Positions 1-8,362 of a DNA stretch of 64,000 nucleotides are shown here, in pieces. The position numbers and the translations under genes are program-made. The stretch comes from Adhaeribacter terrigena (lineage in GTDB: Bacteria; Bacteroidota; Bacteroidia; Cytophagales; Hymenobacteraceae). The DNA lies in assembly GCF_016623615.1 (NCBI RefSeq), contig NZ_JAEHFX010000012.1:41770-105769 (forward strand), read 5' to 3'. Positions within the stretch are counted from its first letter, which is position 1; each line of letters begins with the position of its first letter. The notes under the pieces were generated by a model. It saw nothing but the letters and a program-made list of their open reading frames with translations, had not been told where the DNA came from and made no database searches.

Positions 1-979
1 TCTTCAATAACCGCTTCCACGTACCCTTATAATAATTATATTTCAGCGTGCTCGGCAACGCCTTCCAGAAATACTTATTCATTTCCACGGCAAAACTGGG
101 CTGCATGTAGCAGTTAATCGTGCAACCTTCGCATTGCGGTAAGCGGCCTTCCAGGGCAATCAGCTGCTTTACTTCTTTTGAATTGTACAAGGCATACAGG
201 TTTCCGGAGATCGGGAATTTCTTTTCGCCTAAATGGTAGCAGGGGAGCACCAGTTCGTTTTCCGGCGAAATAACCAGCGTGGTGCTGGCCGCTTTGCAAA
301 CCGGATTATTAATGTGATTCCCTCCGTCGCGCCGTAAGGCAATAAAGCCATCGTTCAGGTACACGTATTTGCGTTTGCCAAATTCGGAAAGGAAAGTCAG
401 TTCTTCAGAAGTCAGGGCATCGCCGGAAGCCACTTCGTTGTAAGCAAAAGCCGGATTGATAATTAAAAGCAGCTTGTTGGGCAGAATTATTTCCCGGTAG
501 ATCTTTTCGAGCTGATCCAGGTTTTCGCGGAAAACGGTGAAGATGATATCCGGATGTTCGCCCAGCTTTCTGGCAATTTCAATGCTTTGCATTACAAAAT
601 CGAAACAAGCCACGCCGCGGCCTTTGTCGTGCTGTTCCTTTTCTGAAGAATCGAGCGAGAAATGCAGCATGTCTACTTTGCCTTTCAGGCGTTCGGCCCA
701 TTTGGGGTAAAGCAGGCCATTAGTGGTAAGCGTGGTAATAAAACCCAGCTCATGCGCCAGCGCCAGGAATTTATCGATCTCGCGATGCAGAAGCGGTTCG
801 CCGCCGGTAAAATCGATCACGTTCACGCCCAGTTTTTTCAGGTGGAGCAGGTTTTGCTCCACCTGCTCCAGCGTTACGTACGGACTCGGTTTTTCCCAGA
901 TGTCGCAGAAGCTGCATTTAGCATTGCAACGGTAGGTCACGTAATAATTACACAAAACCGGATGGTGAACAAGACGCAT
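1..979 (-). CDS. Radical SAM protein, partial (C-terminus outside window)
   Basis: I translated the minus strand from an ATG at 977-979; the frame stays open to base 1, giving about 326 codons, so the C-terminus lies outside the window. The N-terminus carries the radical SAM cluster motif CNAKCSFC (CxxxCxxC, about residues 18-25), which binds a 4Fe-4S cluster and S-adenosylmethionine. It is followed by DFTGGEP, the usual SAM-contact segment after the cluster. Near the visible end are further cysteines (CKAAS, CYH, CEGCTINCYM), which suggests a SPASM-like auxiliary-cluster region. The substrate cannot be told from sequence. The gene reads away from the endonuclease III gene's stop across a 168-bp gap that contains an inverted repeat. 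Family assignment is firm; specific function is unknown. Confidence 0.85.
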   Translation of the reverse strand, partial: MRLVHHPVLCNYYVTYRCNAKCSFCDIWEKPSPYVTLEQVEQNLLHLKKLGVNVIDFTGGEPLLHREIDKFLALAHELGFITTLTTNGLLYPKWAERLKGKVDMLHFSLDSSEKEQHDKGRGVACFDFVMQSIEIARKLGEHPDIIFTVFRENLDQLEKIYREIILPNKLLLIINPAFAYNEVASGDALTSEELTFLSEFGKRKYVYLNDGFIALRRDGGNHINNPVCKAASTTLVISPENELVLPCYHLGEKKFPISGNLYALYNSKEVKQLIALEGRLPQCEGCTINCYMQPSFAVEMNKYFWKALPSTLKYNYYKGTWKRLLK

Positions 980-982
980 GTT

Positions 983-1150
983 TAATGTGCTAATTTTTTA
1001 ATGAGTTAATGTGCTATTATTCGGCGCAATTAATTCCGGTTTCTACGTGAAGTTAAGCGAATAAAATGAATATCGATTTCCGGCAATCTGTAATTCCACA
1101 ATTTAAATATAAAAAATAGCACATGAACACATTAAATAATTAGCACATTA
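983..1150. repeat. Inverted repeat of iterated TTAATGTGCTAA words
   Basis: The left arm (983-1018) and right arm (1115-1150) are reverse complements over 36 bp with three mismatches. Each arm is built from repeated words such as TAATGTGCTAATT. The right arm includes the stop codon of the endonuclease III gene (1148-1150). The left arm ends four bases from the radical SAM start codon. The 96 bp between the arms show no gene. Confidence 0.8.
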
Positions 1151-1843
1151 CCTAACCACCTCCTGGTAATAATTGCAGATGGTTTTCAGCGGGCATTTTT
1201 CGCATTTGGGTTTGCGCCATACGCAGATCTTTTGCCCGTGCCAGAGCAGATGCATGTGGTAATTATAAAGTTCTACAGGGTCTTTCGGAAGCATTTCCAG
1301 TAAAATGGCGTGGGCTTTTTCGGGCGTATTGGTAGCGGTTAGAATGCCGATGCGCTGGCTCACCCGGAAAACGTGCGTATCTACTGGCATTACCGGTTTA
1401 TGGTAGTTGAAAAGCAGGAGCAGGGTTGCCGTTTTCAGGCCTACACCCGGCAGACTGGTGAGCCATTCCAGCGCTGCATTGGTTTCCATTTTCTCCAGAA
1501 AAGCTATGCTGATCTTGCCCTTATTTTCCGGATAGGCCTTTATGATCTGCAGCACTTTCTGAATATTTGCCGCTTTTTGCCCGGGAAACTGCGCGGGTTT
1601 TAAAGCGTCGGCCAGGTCTTCGAATTTTGCCTCCAGCACGCCTTCCCAATCGCCGAAGGTTTCGAGCATGTTGAAGTACGCTTTTTCTTCGTTGGCGTGG
1701 TTGGTGCGGTGCGAAAGCATGGTAGAAATAAGTTCGCGCAAAGGCTCGCGGCGCGGTTTGAGTTCCAGCCGGCCGTAAAATTCGTTCAGAATTTCGTGCG
1801 TTTCTAAAATTTTCTGTCGGGCATCGTTTTTCTTCATAACCAA
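1148..1843 (-). CDS. nth: Endonuclease III-type DNA glycosylase/AP lyase
   Basis: A 231-residue HhH-GPD family protein of base excision repair, which removes oxidised pyrimidines and nicks the abasic site. The helix-hairpin-helix LPGVGLKT lies at 131-138, with the catalytic lysine at 137. The catalytic aspartate is in PVDTH (D155), 18 residues later, as in E. coli Nth. The C-terminal 4Fe-4S loop is complete: cysteines 207, 214, 217 and 223 give C-x6-C-x2-C-x5-C. The frame begins MVMKK, so translation could also start at the second Met (1837). Its stop codon lies inside the right arm of an inverted repeat. It is somewhat diverged from canonical Nth, but the catalytic set is intact. Confidence 0.88.
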   Translation of the reverse strand: MVMKKNDARQKILETHEILNEFYGRLELKPRREPLRELISTMLSHRTNHANEEKAYFNMLETFGDWEGVLEAKFEDLADALKPAQFPGQKAANIQKVLQIIKAYPENKGKISIAFLEKMETNAALEWLTSLPGVGLKTATLLLLFNYHKPVMPVDTHVFRVSQRIGILTATNTPEKAHAILLEMLPKDPVELYNYHMHLLWHGQKICVWRKPKCEKCPLKTICNYYQEVVR

Positions 1844-1886
1844 TCGCGTATAAACTGGTTACCGCTTTACGCATAATTCCTGAATT

Positions 1887-2549
1887 ATGGCCTTCCGCCT
1901 GGCTAGTCTTTTTCCCGATCCCGGTTATCCGGCGCCGCAGCCTTTCCGGCAAAACCGGCTGCTGAAAATGTACCTCGCCGTATTGGTATTTTTCTGGCTC
2001 TATACCGGTGCTACTGCCACAGATTTTATTAACTGGATGCTTGAGAATTCGCTAACTATTCCGGCAGTGTATCTGCTGATTTTCTTTTACCCGAAACTGC
2101 CGTTCAGCAATACGAGTTACACGCTGATCCTGCTTTTCCTGTTACTACATTTGTATGGCAGCCAGAACGCTTACGCCAAAAATCCCTTCGGCTTCTGGCT
2201 GATGGAACAATTCAGCGCCAGCCGCAACCATTACGACCGGATCGTGCATTTCTGTTTTGGGTTTTTATTGGTTTATCCCATGCAGGAAGTGCTGTATAAG
2301 GTTTCCGGGCAACGCAACTGGCTACTTTATTTTATACCAGTAGCGTTGGTGCTGCTCTTAAGCGCGTTTTACGAAATTGTGGAATGGCTCGTGGCCGACG
2401 TGTTTTTTCCGGACCTGGGCATGCAGTTCATCGGGGCGCAGGGCGATATCTGGGATTCGCAGAAAGACATGTTCCTGGCAACCCTGGGAGGGTTTATAAT
2501 GATTTTGTACGTGTTGCTTTGCCGGAAATTAAGCAACTCAAAACGCTAG
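1887..2549 (+). CDS. DUF2238 (YjdF-like) integral membrane protein
   Basis: A 220-residue polytopic membrane protein with about six hydrophobic helices. It has the hallmark DUF2238 strings HYDRIVHFCFG, SAFYEIVEW and QGDIWDSQKDM. Their charged residues sit inside or next to membrane helices, a pattern suggesting ion or metal coordination. The family function is not established. The first 27 residues before a second Met (1968) look less like membrane sequence, so the true start may be internal. The gene diverges from the endonuclease III gene and converges on a lipoprotein gene, with a single base between the two stop codons. Confidence 0.8.
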   Translation: MAFRLASLFPDPGYPAPQPFRQNRLLKMYLAVLVFFWLYTGATATDFINWMLENSLTIPAVYLLIFFYPKLPFSNTSYTLILLFLLLHLYGSQNAYAKNPFGFWLMEQFSASRNHYDRIVHFCFGFLLVYPMQEVLYKVSGQRNWLLYFIPVALVLLLSAFYEIVEWLVADVFFPDLGMQFIGAQGDIWDSQKDMFLATLGGFIMILYVLLCRKLSNSKR

Positions 2550-2550
2550 C

Positions 2551-3024
2551 TTATTGCATCGGGAAAGTCTGGGCGCCTTGCATGGTTTCAATTTTCATCT
2601 CGGTTTTATTTATCCGGATGCGCACCAAATCGTTTTCTGCTTTTAAATTGCCTTTGCCCCGGTAATACGGGATCCTGGTTTTCATATAGGTTACAAATGC
2701 ATCCGGTTTCATGCGTGCCGCTTTCATGGCATCGTTATGCAGGGCGCGCTTTGCTGCCTGGTCCGGGGTAACTTCTTTCAGTTCTTCAGCCGTGGGCATG
2801 GGTTGGCGTTCCGTTTTGGTTTCCGGAATTTCCGGTTGGTTTCCTGTATCTGCAACCACATGGCTATCAACCGGAGTTTGCGCGCTTATTGCAGTGTCTG
2901 GCGAAGTGACCGGCTCAAATTCGTGGGGCTGGGTTGCGTTTTCCGGTCTGGAGTTTTCGCAGGAGAAACTGAAGATCAGGAAAAAAAACGCTATAAAAAT
3001 ACGGGCTAAAACTGACTGCTTCAT
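2551..3024 (-). CDS. Putative lipoprotein, function unknown
   Basis: A 157-residue protein with an N-terminal hydrophobic stretch ending in FSFSC, a plausible lipobox (Cys about residue 22), so it is probably anchored in the envelope. A Pro/Thr/Glu-rich linker (about 25-75) precedes a small charged domain with VTYMKTRIPYYRGKGNLK. I recognise no family. It converges with the DUF2238 gene, leaving one base between stops and no room for a separate terminator. It is probably real, because of the clean signal and consistent composition. Confidence 0.65.
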   Translation of the reverse strand: MKQSVLARIFIAFFFLIFSFSCENSRPENATQPHEFEPVTSPDTAISAQTPVDSHVVADTGNQPEIPETKTERQPMPTAEELKEVTPDQAAKRALHNDAMKAARMKPDAFVTYMKTRIPYYRGKGNLKAENDLVRIRINKTEMKIETMQGAQTFPMQ

Positions 3025-3054
3025 GGTGTTGTAAAGATAAACGCTGAAAGCTAA

Positions 3055-3070
3055 AAAACGCTATGCTCCG
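3055..3070 (+). repeat. AAAAC-N6-GTTTT family element (degenerate)
   Basis: The plus strand reads AAAACGCTATGCTCCG. The left half matches the family consensus and the right half is eroded. It lies between the lipoprotein start and the OmpA terminator. Confidence 0.55.
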
Positions 3071-3090
3071 GAGCCGGAAAAGCGGGCCCG

Positions 3091-3122
3091 TAAAAAAAGC
3101 TGCTCCCATCCGGAAGCAGCCT
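3091..3122 (-). terminator. Intrinsic terminator of the downstream OmpA paralogue
   Basis: On the minus strand a GCTGCT/AGCAGC stem is followed by seven T residues. It lies 37 bp after the stop of the gene at 3159-3848. Confidence 0.65.
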
Positions 3123-3158
3123 TATTTTAACATTCACTTTCAACAATTAAACTACTCG

Positions 3159-3848
3159 TTAGATCTGCCCTTTTTCGGCCGCTTTTTTCAGTTTTTCGTT
3201 TGCATAAATGGCAATTTCTACCCGGCGGTTGGCTTGTTTGCCGGCTTCGGTATTGTTGCTGGCCACCGGCATGCTCTCGCCGTAGCCTTCGGTAGTGATG
3301 CGGCTTGCCGAAATGCCCTGTTGGGTAGTATAAGCCCGCACAGAACTGGCTCGACGTACCGACAACGATTGGTTATAGCCGGCAGTACCGGTGGCATCGG
3401 TGTGGCCCTGGATCAATACATTGGTATCGCCGTATTTTTTCAGGGTTTGCGCCAGCTCGGCAATGTTGCTTTGGGCCGTGGCGCTTAGCTGCGAAGAATT
3501 ATGCGCAAATAAAATGCCCGAATCGAAGGTGATCTTGATGCCTTCGCCTACGCGTTCTACTTTGGCGCCTTCCATTTCGCGTTTCAGCTCTTCGGCCTGT
3601 TTATCCATTCTGCGGCCAATAATGGCACCAGCTGCACCGCCAACCGCGGCTCCTACAATTACCCCGGCAGCGGTATTACCGGTTTTTTTCCCAACCACGC
3701 CACCAACTACCCCGCCCGCTACAGCCCCGATCAGGCCGCCTTTAGTGGTTTTGGTCAGCTTCTTTTTCTGAGTGGTTTGTGCATAGCCCGAAGTAATGAT
3801 AAAAACCAGAGCCATTAAAATCGCGACATAAGTTCTTAAAGTTTTCAT
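3159..3848 (-). CDS. OmpA-family protein with glycine zipper
   Basis: A 229-residue envelope protein. I start it at the Met at 3848 (MKTLRTYVAIL) because that gives a clean signal peptide ending SGYAQ; an upstream in-frame Met adds a charged tail before it. Residues about 35-85 form a glycine-zipper segment (GGVVGGVVGKKTGNTAAG) of the kind that packs helices in membranes. The C-terminal 120 residues are an OmpA peptidoglycan-binding domain with LIQGHTDATG and NRRVEIAIY. It is a close paralogue of the gene at 4115-4849. This copy lacks a lipobox, so it should be released into the periplasm or held by its zipper. Confidence 0.85.
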   Translation of the reverse strand: MKTLRTYVAILMALVFIITSGYAQTTQKKKLTKTTKGGLIGAVAGGVVGGVVGKKTGNTAAGVIVGAAVGGAAGAIIGRRMDKQAEELKREMEGAKVERVGEGIKITFDSGILFAHNSSQLSATAQSNIAELAQTLKKYGDTNVLIQGHTDATGTAGYNQSLSVRRASSVRAYTTQQGISASRITTEGYGESMPVASNNTEAGKQANRRVEIAIYANEKLKKAAEKGQI

Positions 3849-4056
3849 AATGCTGAATTTTCGTTTGTAAAAGCCGGAAGCGGTTTTTTTTAATGATTGA
3901 CTTCCTTTTCCGGGCAATAGGCAAGCCTTATGCCAAACTTTATTTCCGGCCTTCTTTCAATTCGCACTGCAGCAGAATTGCAACCTGCTAAAAAAGCGGT
4001 TTCCAGTGCCTGAGAGAAGTTTTTTGCTTTTTAAGGGTATGTTTTTCCGGGCAAAA

Positions 4057-4092
4057 AAAAGCCGTTCCGGAATGTATCCGGAACGGCTTTTC
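4057..4092 (-). terminator. Intrinsic terminator, 14-bp perfect stem
   Basis: AAAAGCCGTTCCGG and its exact complement are separated by seven bases, with T/A runs on both sides. It serves the gene ending at 4115. Confidence 0.85.
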
Positions 4093-4114
4093 AGCGAATT
4101 TTTAAAGCTTTGGC

Positions 4115-4849
4115 TTATTTGATATCGCCGCGTTCAGCTGCTTTTTTCAGCTTTTCGTTTGCAAAGATCGCGATCTCTACCCGACGGTTAGCTTGTTTGC
4201 CGGCTTCGGTAGTATTATCGGCAACCGGGCGGGAAGAACCAAAACCTTGAGTTGTTACACGAGAAGGTTCAACGCCCTGGGAAATGGTATAATTGGCTAC
4301 CGATTGCGCTCTTCTTTCAGATAAAGGCTGGTTAATGGCATCGGAACCGGTATTATCAGTATGGCCTTCTACAATTACGTTGGTATCGCCGTATTTTTTA
4401 AGCGTAGCAGCCAGCGTCTGGATGTCGGTTTTAGACTGCGGGCGCAGTTCGGCAGAATTCGTGGCGAACAGAATGCCCGAATCGAAAGTGATCTTGATGC
4501 CTTCGCCCACGCGCTCAACTTTAGCGCCTTTCATATCGCGGCGTAATTCTTCGGCTTGTTTATCCATACGGCGGCCGATCACAGCACCTGCAGAACCACC
4601 AACAGCCGCGCCAATAATAGCACCTGCCGCCGTGTTGCCGGCCATTTTACCAATTATGCCGCCAACTACCGCACCACCACCGGCGCCAATAATACCGCCT
4701 TTAGCGGTTTTGCTCATGCCCTTTTTTTCAGGCTCATTTTGATATGTACTGTCGCCGCCGGTTGGCATGGTGTTTTTGCTCGATTTACAGGCTGAGAATG
4801 CCATCATTACAGCTAAGAACAGAGACAGATAAACTTTAAGGATTTTCAT
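4115..4849 (-). CDS. OmpA-family lipoprotein with glycine zipper
   Basis: A 244-residue paralogue of the neighbouring OmpA gene. The signal peptide ends AFSACKSS, a typical lipobox with Cys20, so this copy is probably lipid-anchored. Glycine-zipper repeats (GGGAVVGGIIGKMAGNTAAG) occupy about 52-90. The C-terminal OmpA domain carries VEGHTDNTG and NRRVEIAIF. The two copies match almost word for word through DKQAEEL, AKVERVGEGIKITFDSGILFA and KKYGDTNV, which points to a tandem duplication. They differ mainly at the anchor and a short linker. Each copy has its own terminator, so they may be separate transcripts. Confidence 0.87.
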   Translation of the reverse strand: MKILKVYLSLFLAVMMAFSACKSSKNTMPTGGDSTYQNEPEKKGMSKTAKGGIIGAGGGAVVGGIIGKMAGNTAAGAIIGAAVGGSAGAVIGRRMDKQAEELRRDMKGAKVERVGEGIKITFDSGILFATNSAELRPQSKTDIQTLAATLKKYGDTNVIVEGHTDNTGSDAINQPLSERRAQSVANYTISQGVEPSRVTTQGFGSSRPVADNTTEAGKQANRRVEIAIFANEKLKKAAERGDIK

Positions 4850-5038
4850 GTTTAATGGGTTATTTGGTTTTTAATAGCAATGTTTATTGGCTACACATAC
4901 TCAATATCGTGCCAAAATGTTTAGATTAATATAGGGAAATATATATTCTTTGCGGTGTTCTGGAATTGATTGCTGATTTTCAATTGATTAAAGTTTTAAA
5001 AATTTTCCAGGTAAATGTAACAGGCAATTTTCAAGCCG

Positions 5039-5054
5039 AAAAGCATAGCGTTTT
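5039..5054 (-). repeat. AAAAC-N6-GTTTT family element
   Basis: The minus strand reads AAAACGCTATGCTTTT, followed by CGGCTT. It lies between divergent genes (starts at 4849 and 5133), so it is not tied to a gene 3' end. Confidence 0.75.
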
Positions 5055-5132
5055 CCAGGAGTTCTCTTTGTTTCCTGTGTTTTTAACAAAAAGAATGTCT
5101 ATTTTCCCGGGAATATTCAAACCCTACTATTT

Positions 5133-5846
5133 ATGAAAAACAAACTTCTGGTCGCCCTGGCTTTTCTGGGTTTAGGTACGCCCGTAATTGCTCAGTCTTC
5201 AGATTCTGCTGAAACCAAAAACCATTTGGGCATTATTGCCAGTCCTTCGCTCGATAAATTATTTGAAAGTAACCGTTCATTGCCGGTTGGTTTAATTTAT
5301 AAGCGGCAGGTGAAAGAAAATCAGGCCTGGAGGTTAACTACAACTGGACAATACAACCAATATAGCGAACCTTTGAACCATAGCGGTGATCTGATGCACC
5401 GTAGGGATCATTCTGATTTTTCCGGAAAAGTAGCCTTAGGGTATGAGTGGCAACAAAAACTGAATAACCGTTTTCAATTCTATTATGGAGCAGATGCTGG
5501 CTTTGGTTATCAGAAAAATTCGGAAAATACCGAATTTGAAGAATATTATGACACGTGGCAAAATGAGTATATCATAATATTAAATAACCGTGAGACTAGT
5601 CAGCGTACATTAACCTATTTTCTGAAGCCTTTGGTTGGTTTGCAGTTCAAAATTAGTCAGAAATTGTATCTGGCCACCGAAACGAGTTTGAATCTGCAAC
5701 ATTCCCGGCATGAAATGAATTATTATCATAGCCGTTTTTTCAGTGATGGTAGTCCAGATACCTATGCAAATGATTCATATAAAAGCCGGGTTACCAGCGT
5801 TTGGTGCCAGCCACTCTCCAATATTCAGTTAGTTTATAAATTCTGA
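5133..5846 (+). CDS. Secreted/outer-membrane protein, probable beta-barrel
   Basis: A 237-residue protein with a signal peptide (residues 1-21, ending TPVIAQ). The mature part alternates polar and aromatic residues in short strands. It ends LSNIQLVYKF, a C-terminal phenylalanine pattern common in outer-membrane barrels. I recognise no specific family. It sits alone between a divergent OmpA gene and convergent accD, and shares a bidirectional terminator with accD. Function unknown. Confidence 0.7.
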   Translation: MKNKLLVALAFLGLGTPVIAQSSDSAETKNHLGIIASPSLDKLFESNRSLPVGLIYKRQVKENQAWRLTTTGQYNQYSEPLNHSGDLMHRRDHSDFSGKVALGYEWQQKLNNRFQFYYGADAGFGYQKNSENTEFEEYYDTWQNEYIIILNNRETSQRTLTYFLKPLVGLQFKISQKLYLATETSLNLQHSRHEMNYYHSRFFSDGSPDTYANDSYKSRVTSVWCQPLSNIQLVYKF

Positions 5847-5862
5847 TTTTCAGAAAAGACAT

Positions 5863-5900
5863 AAAAAAACCGGACAGCTTTTACACTGCCCGGTTTTTTG
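5863..5900. terminator. Bidirectional intrinsic terminator
   Basis: A stem of AAAACCGG and CCGGTTTT, extended by CAG/CTG, has A and T runs on both flanks. It lies between the convergent gene at 5133 and accD. Confidence 0.8.
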
Positions 5901-5904
5901 CTTT

Positions 5905-5920
5905 AAAACCCTACCGTTTT
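5905..5920 (-). repeat. AAAAC-N6-GTTTT family element
   Basis: The plus strand reads AAAACCCTACCGTTTT. On the minus strand it sits just after the accD stop and before the shared terminator, with the A-tract after six bases. Confidence 0.8.
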
Positions 5921-5938
5921 TCAGGCTAGGTTCAGGCG

Positions 5939-6844
5939 TTATTTTACTTTTTTAGTGCTTTTGGCTACCGTTTCGATTGCTGCCATTTCTGCGGTACCTT
6001 CCGGTTGCAGCATGGTCAGCAAATCAGTTAATTGTTGTTTGAGTTGCTTGCGGTCTACAATAAAGTCCAGGAAACCGTGCTCTAAAACGAATTCGGCGCT
6101 CTGGAAACCTTTCGGCAGGTCTTTGCCAATAGTTTCTTTGATCACGCGCGGGCCGGCAAAACCAATTAAAGCGCCCGGCTCCGAAATATTGAAATCGCCG
6201 AGCATGGCATACGAAGCCGTTACGCCGCCCGTGGTCGGGTCGGTTAAAAGCGAAATATAAGGAATCTTGGCGTTGGCCAGCAAAGCCAGTTTGGCAGAAG
6301 TTTTGGCCATCTGCATCAAGGAGAAACCAGCTTCCATCATGCGTGCGCCGCCCGATTTCGAGATCATGAGGAACGGGATTTTGTGCGTGCGGGCATAATC
6401 AATGGCGCGGGCAATTTTTTCGCCTACCACTGAACCCATAGAACCGCCGATGAATTTAAAATCCATGCAGGAAACTACCAGGTCTACGCCATTCATTTTG
6501 CCGTGGGCGCTGCGTACGGCATCTTTTAAATGCGTTTTGCGCTGCGTTAAGGCAATGCGGCTCGGGTAAGCCTGCGTGTCCACAAATTCCAGCGGGTCGG
6601 CTGAGGTCAGGTTCGGGTCCAGTTCTTCAAACTTGTTGTCGTCGAAAAGGATCTCGAAATATTCGGCCGAATCGATGCGGTCGTGGTGGTTGCAGCTTGG
6701 GCACGTGTACATGTTCTTGCGGTGCTCGGCGGTATTGGTTACCGTTTTGCAGCTCGGACATTTATACCAAAGGCCTTCCGGAGTTTCTTTTTTTCCTTCG
6801 GTGGGCGTGATGATCCCTTTTTCTACGCGTTTAAACCAAGACAT
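5939..6844 (-). CDS. accD: Acetyl-CoA carboxylase carboxyltransferase subunit beta
   Basis: A 301-residue protein, the usual length for AccD. It pairs with AccA to transfer the carboxyl group from carboxybiotin to acetyl-CoA, forming malonyl-CoA for fatty-acid synthesis in the cytoplasm. The N-terminal zinc ribbon is complete (C29, C32, C48, C51 as CxxC-x15-CxxC). The crotonase-like core has [18 protein letters not shown] and [16 protein letters not shown], the glycine-rich oxyanion segments. accA is not in this window. It lies downstream of the aldolase gene on the same strand, but a strong terminator between them suggests separate transcription. Confidence 0.96.
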   Translation of the reverse strand: MSWFKRVEKGIITPTEGKKETPEGLWYKCPSCKTVTNTAEHRKNMYTCPSCNHHDRIDSAEYFEILFDDNKFEELDPNLTSADPLEFVDTQAYPSRIALTQRKTHLKDAVRSAHGKMNGVDLVVSCMDFKFIGGSMGSVVGEKIARAIDYARTHKIPFLMISKSGGARMMEAGFSLMQMAKTSAKLALLANAKIPYISLLTDPTTGGVTASYAMLGDFNISEPGALIGFAGPRVIKETIGKDLPKGFQSAEFVLEHGFLDFIVDRKQLKQQLTDLLTMLQPEGTAEMAAIETVAKSTKKVK

Positions 6845-6925
6845 ACAATATATTCGTTAAGCGCCAGGCGCAGTACCAAAATCAATTTCAAAAAAAGCGA
6901 GCCGTAAAATTAACGACTAAAAACG

Positions 6926-6979
6926 AAAAAACGGCCGGTTGCTTCGCCTTTTTTTCGGGCAGCGCAACCGGCCGTTTTG
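6926..6979 (-). terminator. Intrinsic terminator of the aldolase gene
   Basis: The 12-bp perfect stem ACGGCCGGTTGC (6931-6942) pairs with 6964-6975. On the minus strand it is followed by six T residues. Confidence 0.85.
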
Positions 6980-7015
6980 TTATTAAAAAAGCGTAAATCG
7001 CAACAAAGCAAATAC

Positions 7016-8074
7016 TTACGCTACTGTGATCTGGTTATCCAGGTAAACATCCTGAATAGCGTTCAGTAACTCCACGCCAACTTTCATGTCTTTCTGGAAT
7101 GCCTTACGGCCAGAGATCAATCCCATACCACCGGCACGTTTGTTAACTACCGCAGTACGTACTGCATCTGCCATATCCGATTCACCTTTCGATTCGCCAC
7201 CGGAGTTGATCAGGCCGGCGCGGCCCATGTAGCAGTTCGCCACCTGGTAACGGGTCAGGTCGATCGGGTTGTCAGAAGAAAGTTTATCGTACATAGCCGG
7301 GTGCGATTTTGCGAAGTTGATCGCCTTGAAACCGCCGTTGTTTTCCGGTAATTTCTGCTTGATGATATCGGCCTGAATGGTTACGCCTAAGTGGTTTGCC
7401 TGGGCAGTAATATCGGAAGCAACGTGATAATCTACGCCGTCTTTTTTGAACGCATTGTTCCGCGCATAGCACCACAGAATAGTAGCCATACCCAACTGGT
7501 GCGCACGCTCGAAAGCTTCCGCAACCTCGATGATCTGGCGGGAAGATTCTTCCGAACCGAAATAGATGGTTGCACCAACGGCAGCAGCACCTAAGTTCCA
7601 GGCTTCTTCAACTGAACCGAACATGATCTGGTCGAATTTGTTCGGGTAAGTTAAAAGTTCGTTGTGGTTGATCTTTACTACAAAAGGAATTTTGTGCGCG
7701 TATTTGCGGCTCATCATGGCCAAGTTACCATACGTAGTAGCCACGGCGTTGCAACCGCCTTCAATAGCCAGTTTAATAATGTTTTCCGGATCGAAGTAAA
7801 TAGGGTTTGGTGCGAAAGAAGCACCGGCAGTGTGCTCAATGCCCTGGTCAACCGGCAGGATAGACAGGTAACCGGTACCCGCTAAACGGCCGGTGTTGTA
7901 CAGCTGGCCTAAATTACGCAACACTTGCGGGCTGCGGTTGCTCTGACCAAAAACGCGGTCTACGAAATCCGGACCTGGCAAGTGCAGCATGTCTTTAGAG
8001 ATCGTTTTACACTCGTGCGTAAGCAGGCTCTCGCCGTCTTTGCCCAACAGGGAAACAATATTATCGTGGTTCAT
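7016..8074 (-). CDS. fbaB: Class I fructose-bisphosphate aldolase (DhnA/FbaB type)
   Basis: A 352-residue protein close in length to E. coli FbaB. It cleaves fructose 1,6-bisphosphate to the two triose phosphates through a lysine Schiff base, in glycolysis and gluconeogenesis. Recognisable segments are [11 protein letters not shown] near residue 75, [20 protein letters not shown] and [10 protein letters not shown] (lysine in a beta strand). The C-terminal NSGGESKG forms a phosphate-binding loop. A TATATTTG box lies 51 bp upstream of the start and a strong terminator follows, so it is probably monocistronic. Confidence 0.92.
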   Translation of the reverse strand: MNHDNIVSLLGKDGESLLTHECKTISKDMLHLPGPDFVDRVFGQSNRSPQVLRNLGQLYNTGRLAGTGYLSILPVDQGIEHTAGASFAPNPIYFDPENIIKLAIEGGCNAVATTYGNLAMMSRKYAHKIPFVVKINHNELLTYPNKFDQIMFGSVEEAWNLGAAAVGATIYFGSEESSRQIIEVAEAFERAHQLGMATILWCYARNNAFKKDGVDYHVASDITAQANHLGVTIQADIIKQKLPENNGGFKAINFAKSHPAMYDKLSSDNPIDLTRYQVANCYMGRAGLINSGGESKGESDMADAVRTAVVNKRAGGMGLISGRKAFQKDMKVGVELLNAIQDVYLDNQITVA

Positions 8075-8124
8075 CTGGGTATATAAAAGAGTTAAGGAAT
8101 TGAATTCGGCTCCTAAATTTTGCG

Positions 8125-8132
8125 CAAATATA
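8125..8132 (-). promoter_or_regulatory. -7 box (TATATTTG) for the aldolase gene
   Basis: The minus strand reads TATATTTG, matching the Bacteroidota TAnnTTTG consensus, about 50 bp before the start codon. I do not see a clear TTTG at the -33 position. Confidence 0.55.
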
Positions 8133-8269
8133 GCGGTAAAAAGTTACCCGCCATAATTTCCGGCATCTGTTCGGCCGCAGTTTCGGGCGGAAAATCGATT
8201 ATCCGGAACAAAAACCATGATCTGGTATGGCAAACCTTGTTTTAAAGCCTGTTTTTAGTTTTAGGGCCG

Positions 8270-8285
8270 AAAAACCTACCGTTTT
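8270..8285 (-). repeat. AAAAC-N6-GTTTT family element with conserved tail
   Basis: The minus strand reads AAAACGGTAGGTTTTT, then CGGCCCTAAAACTAAAAA. That downstream tail is shared with the copy at 18147, so similarity extends beyond the core. Confidence 0.75.
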
Positions 8286-8299
8286 ATGCAGTACAGTTT

Positions 8300-8332
8300 T
8301 TTGCGTCCCGTTCTGGTTTTTAGTTATATTTG
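8300..8332 (+). promoter_or_regulatory. Promoter TTTG-N21-TATATTTG
   Basis: TTTG lies at 8300-8303 and TATATTTG at 8325-8332, spaced 21 bp. This is a full match to the Bacteroidota housekeeping promoter, 31 bp before the OmpA lipoprotein start. Confidence 0.8.
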
Positions 8333-8362
8333 TGAGCTATACTCTTTCATCTTTCAATACTT

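Noticed and set aside
3391..3771. Open frame antisense to the first OmpA gene
   Set aside because: Its Pro/Ala/Thr-rich translation mirrors the glycine zipper on the other strand; 4293-4742 shows the same effect for the second copy. Both are shadows.
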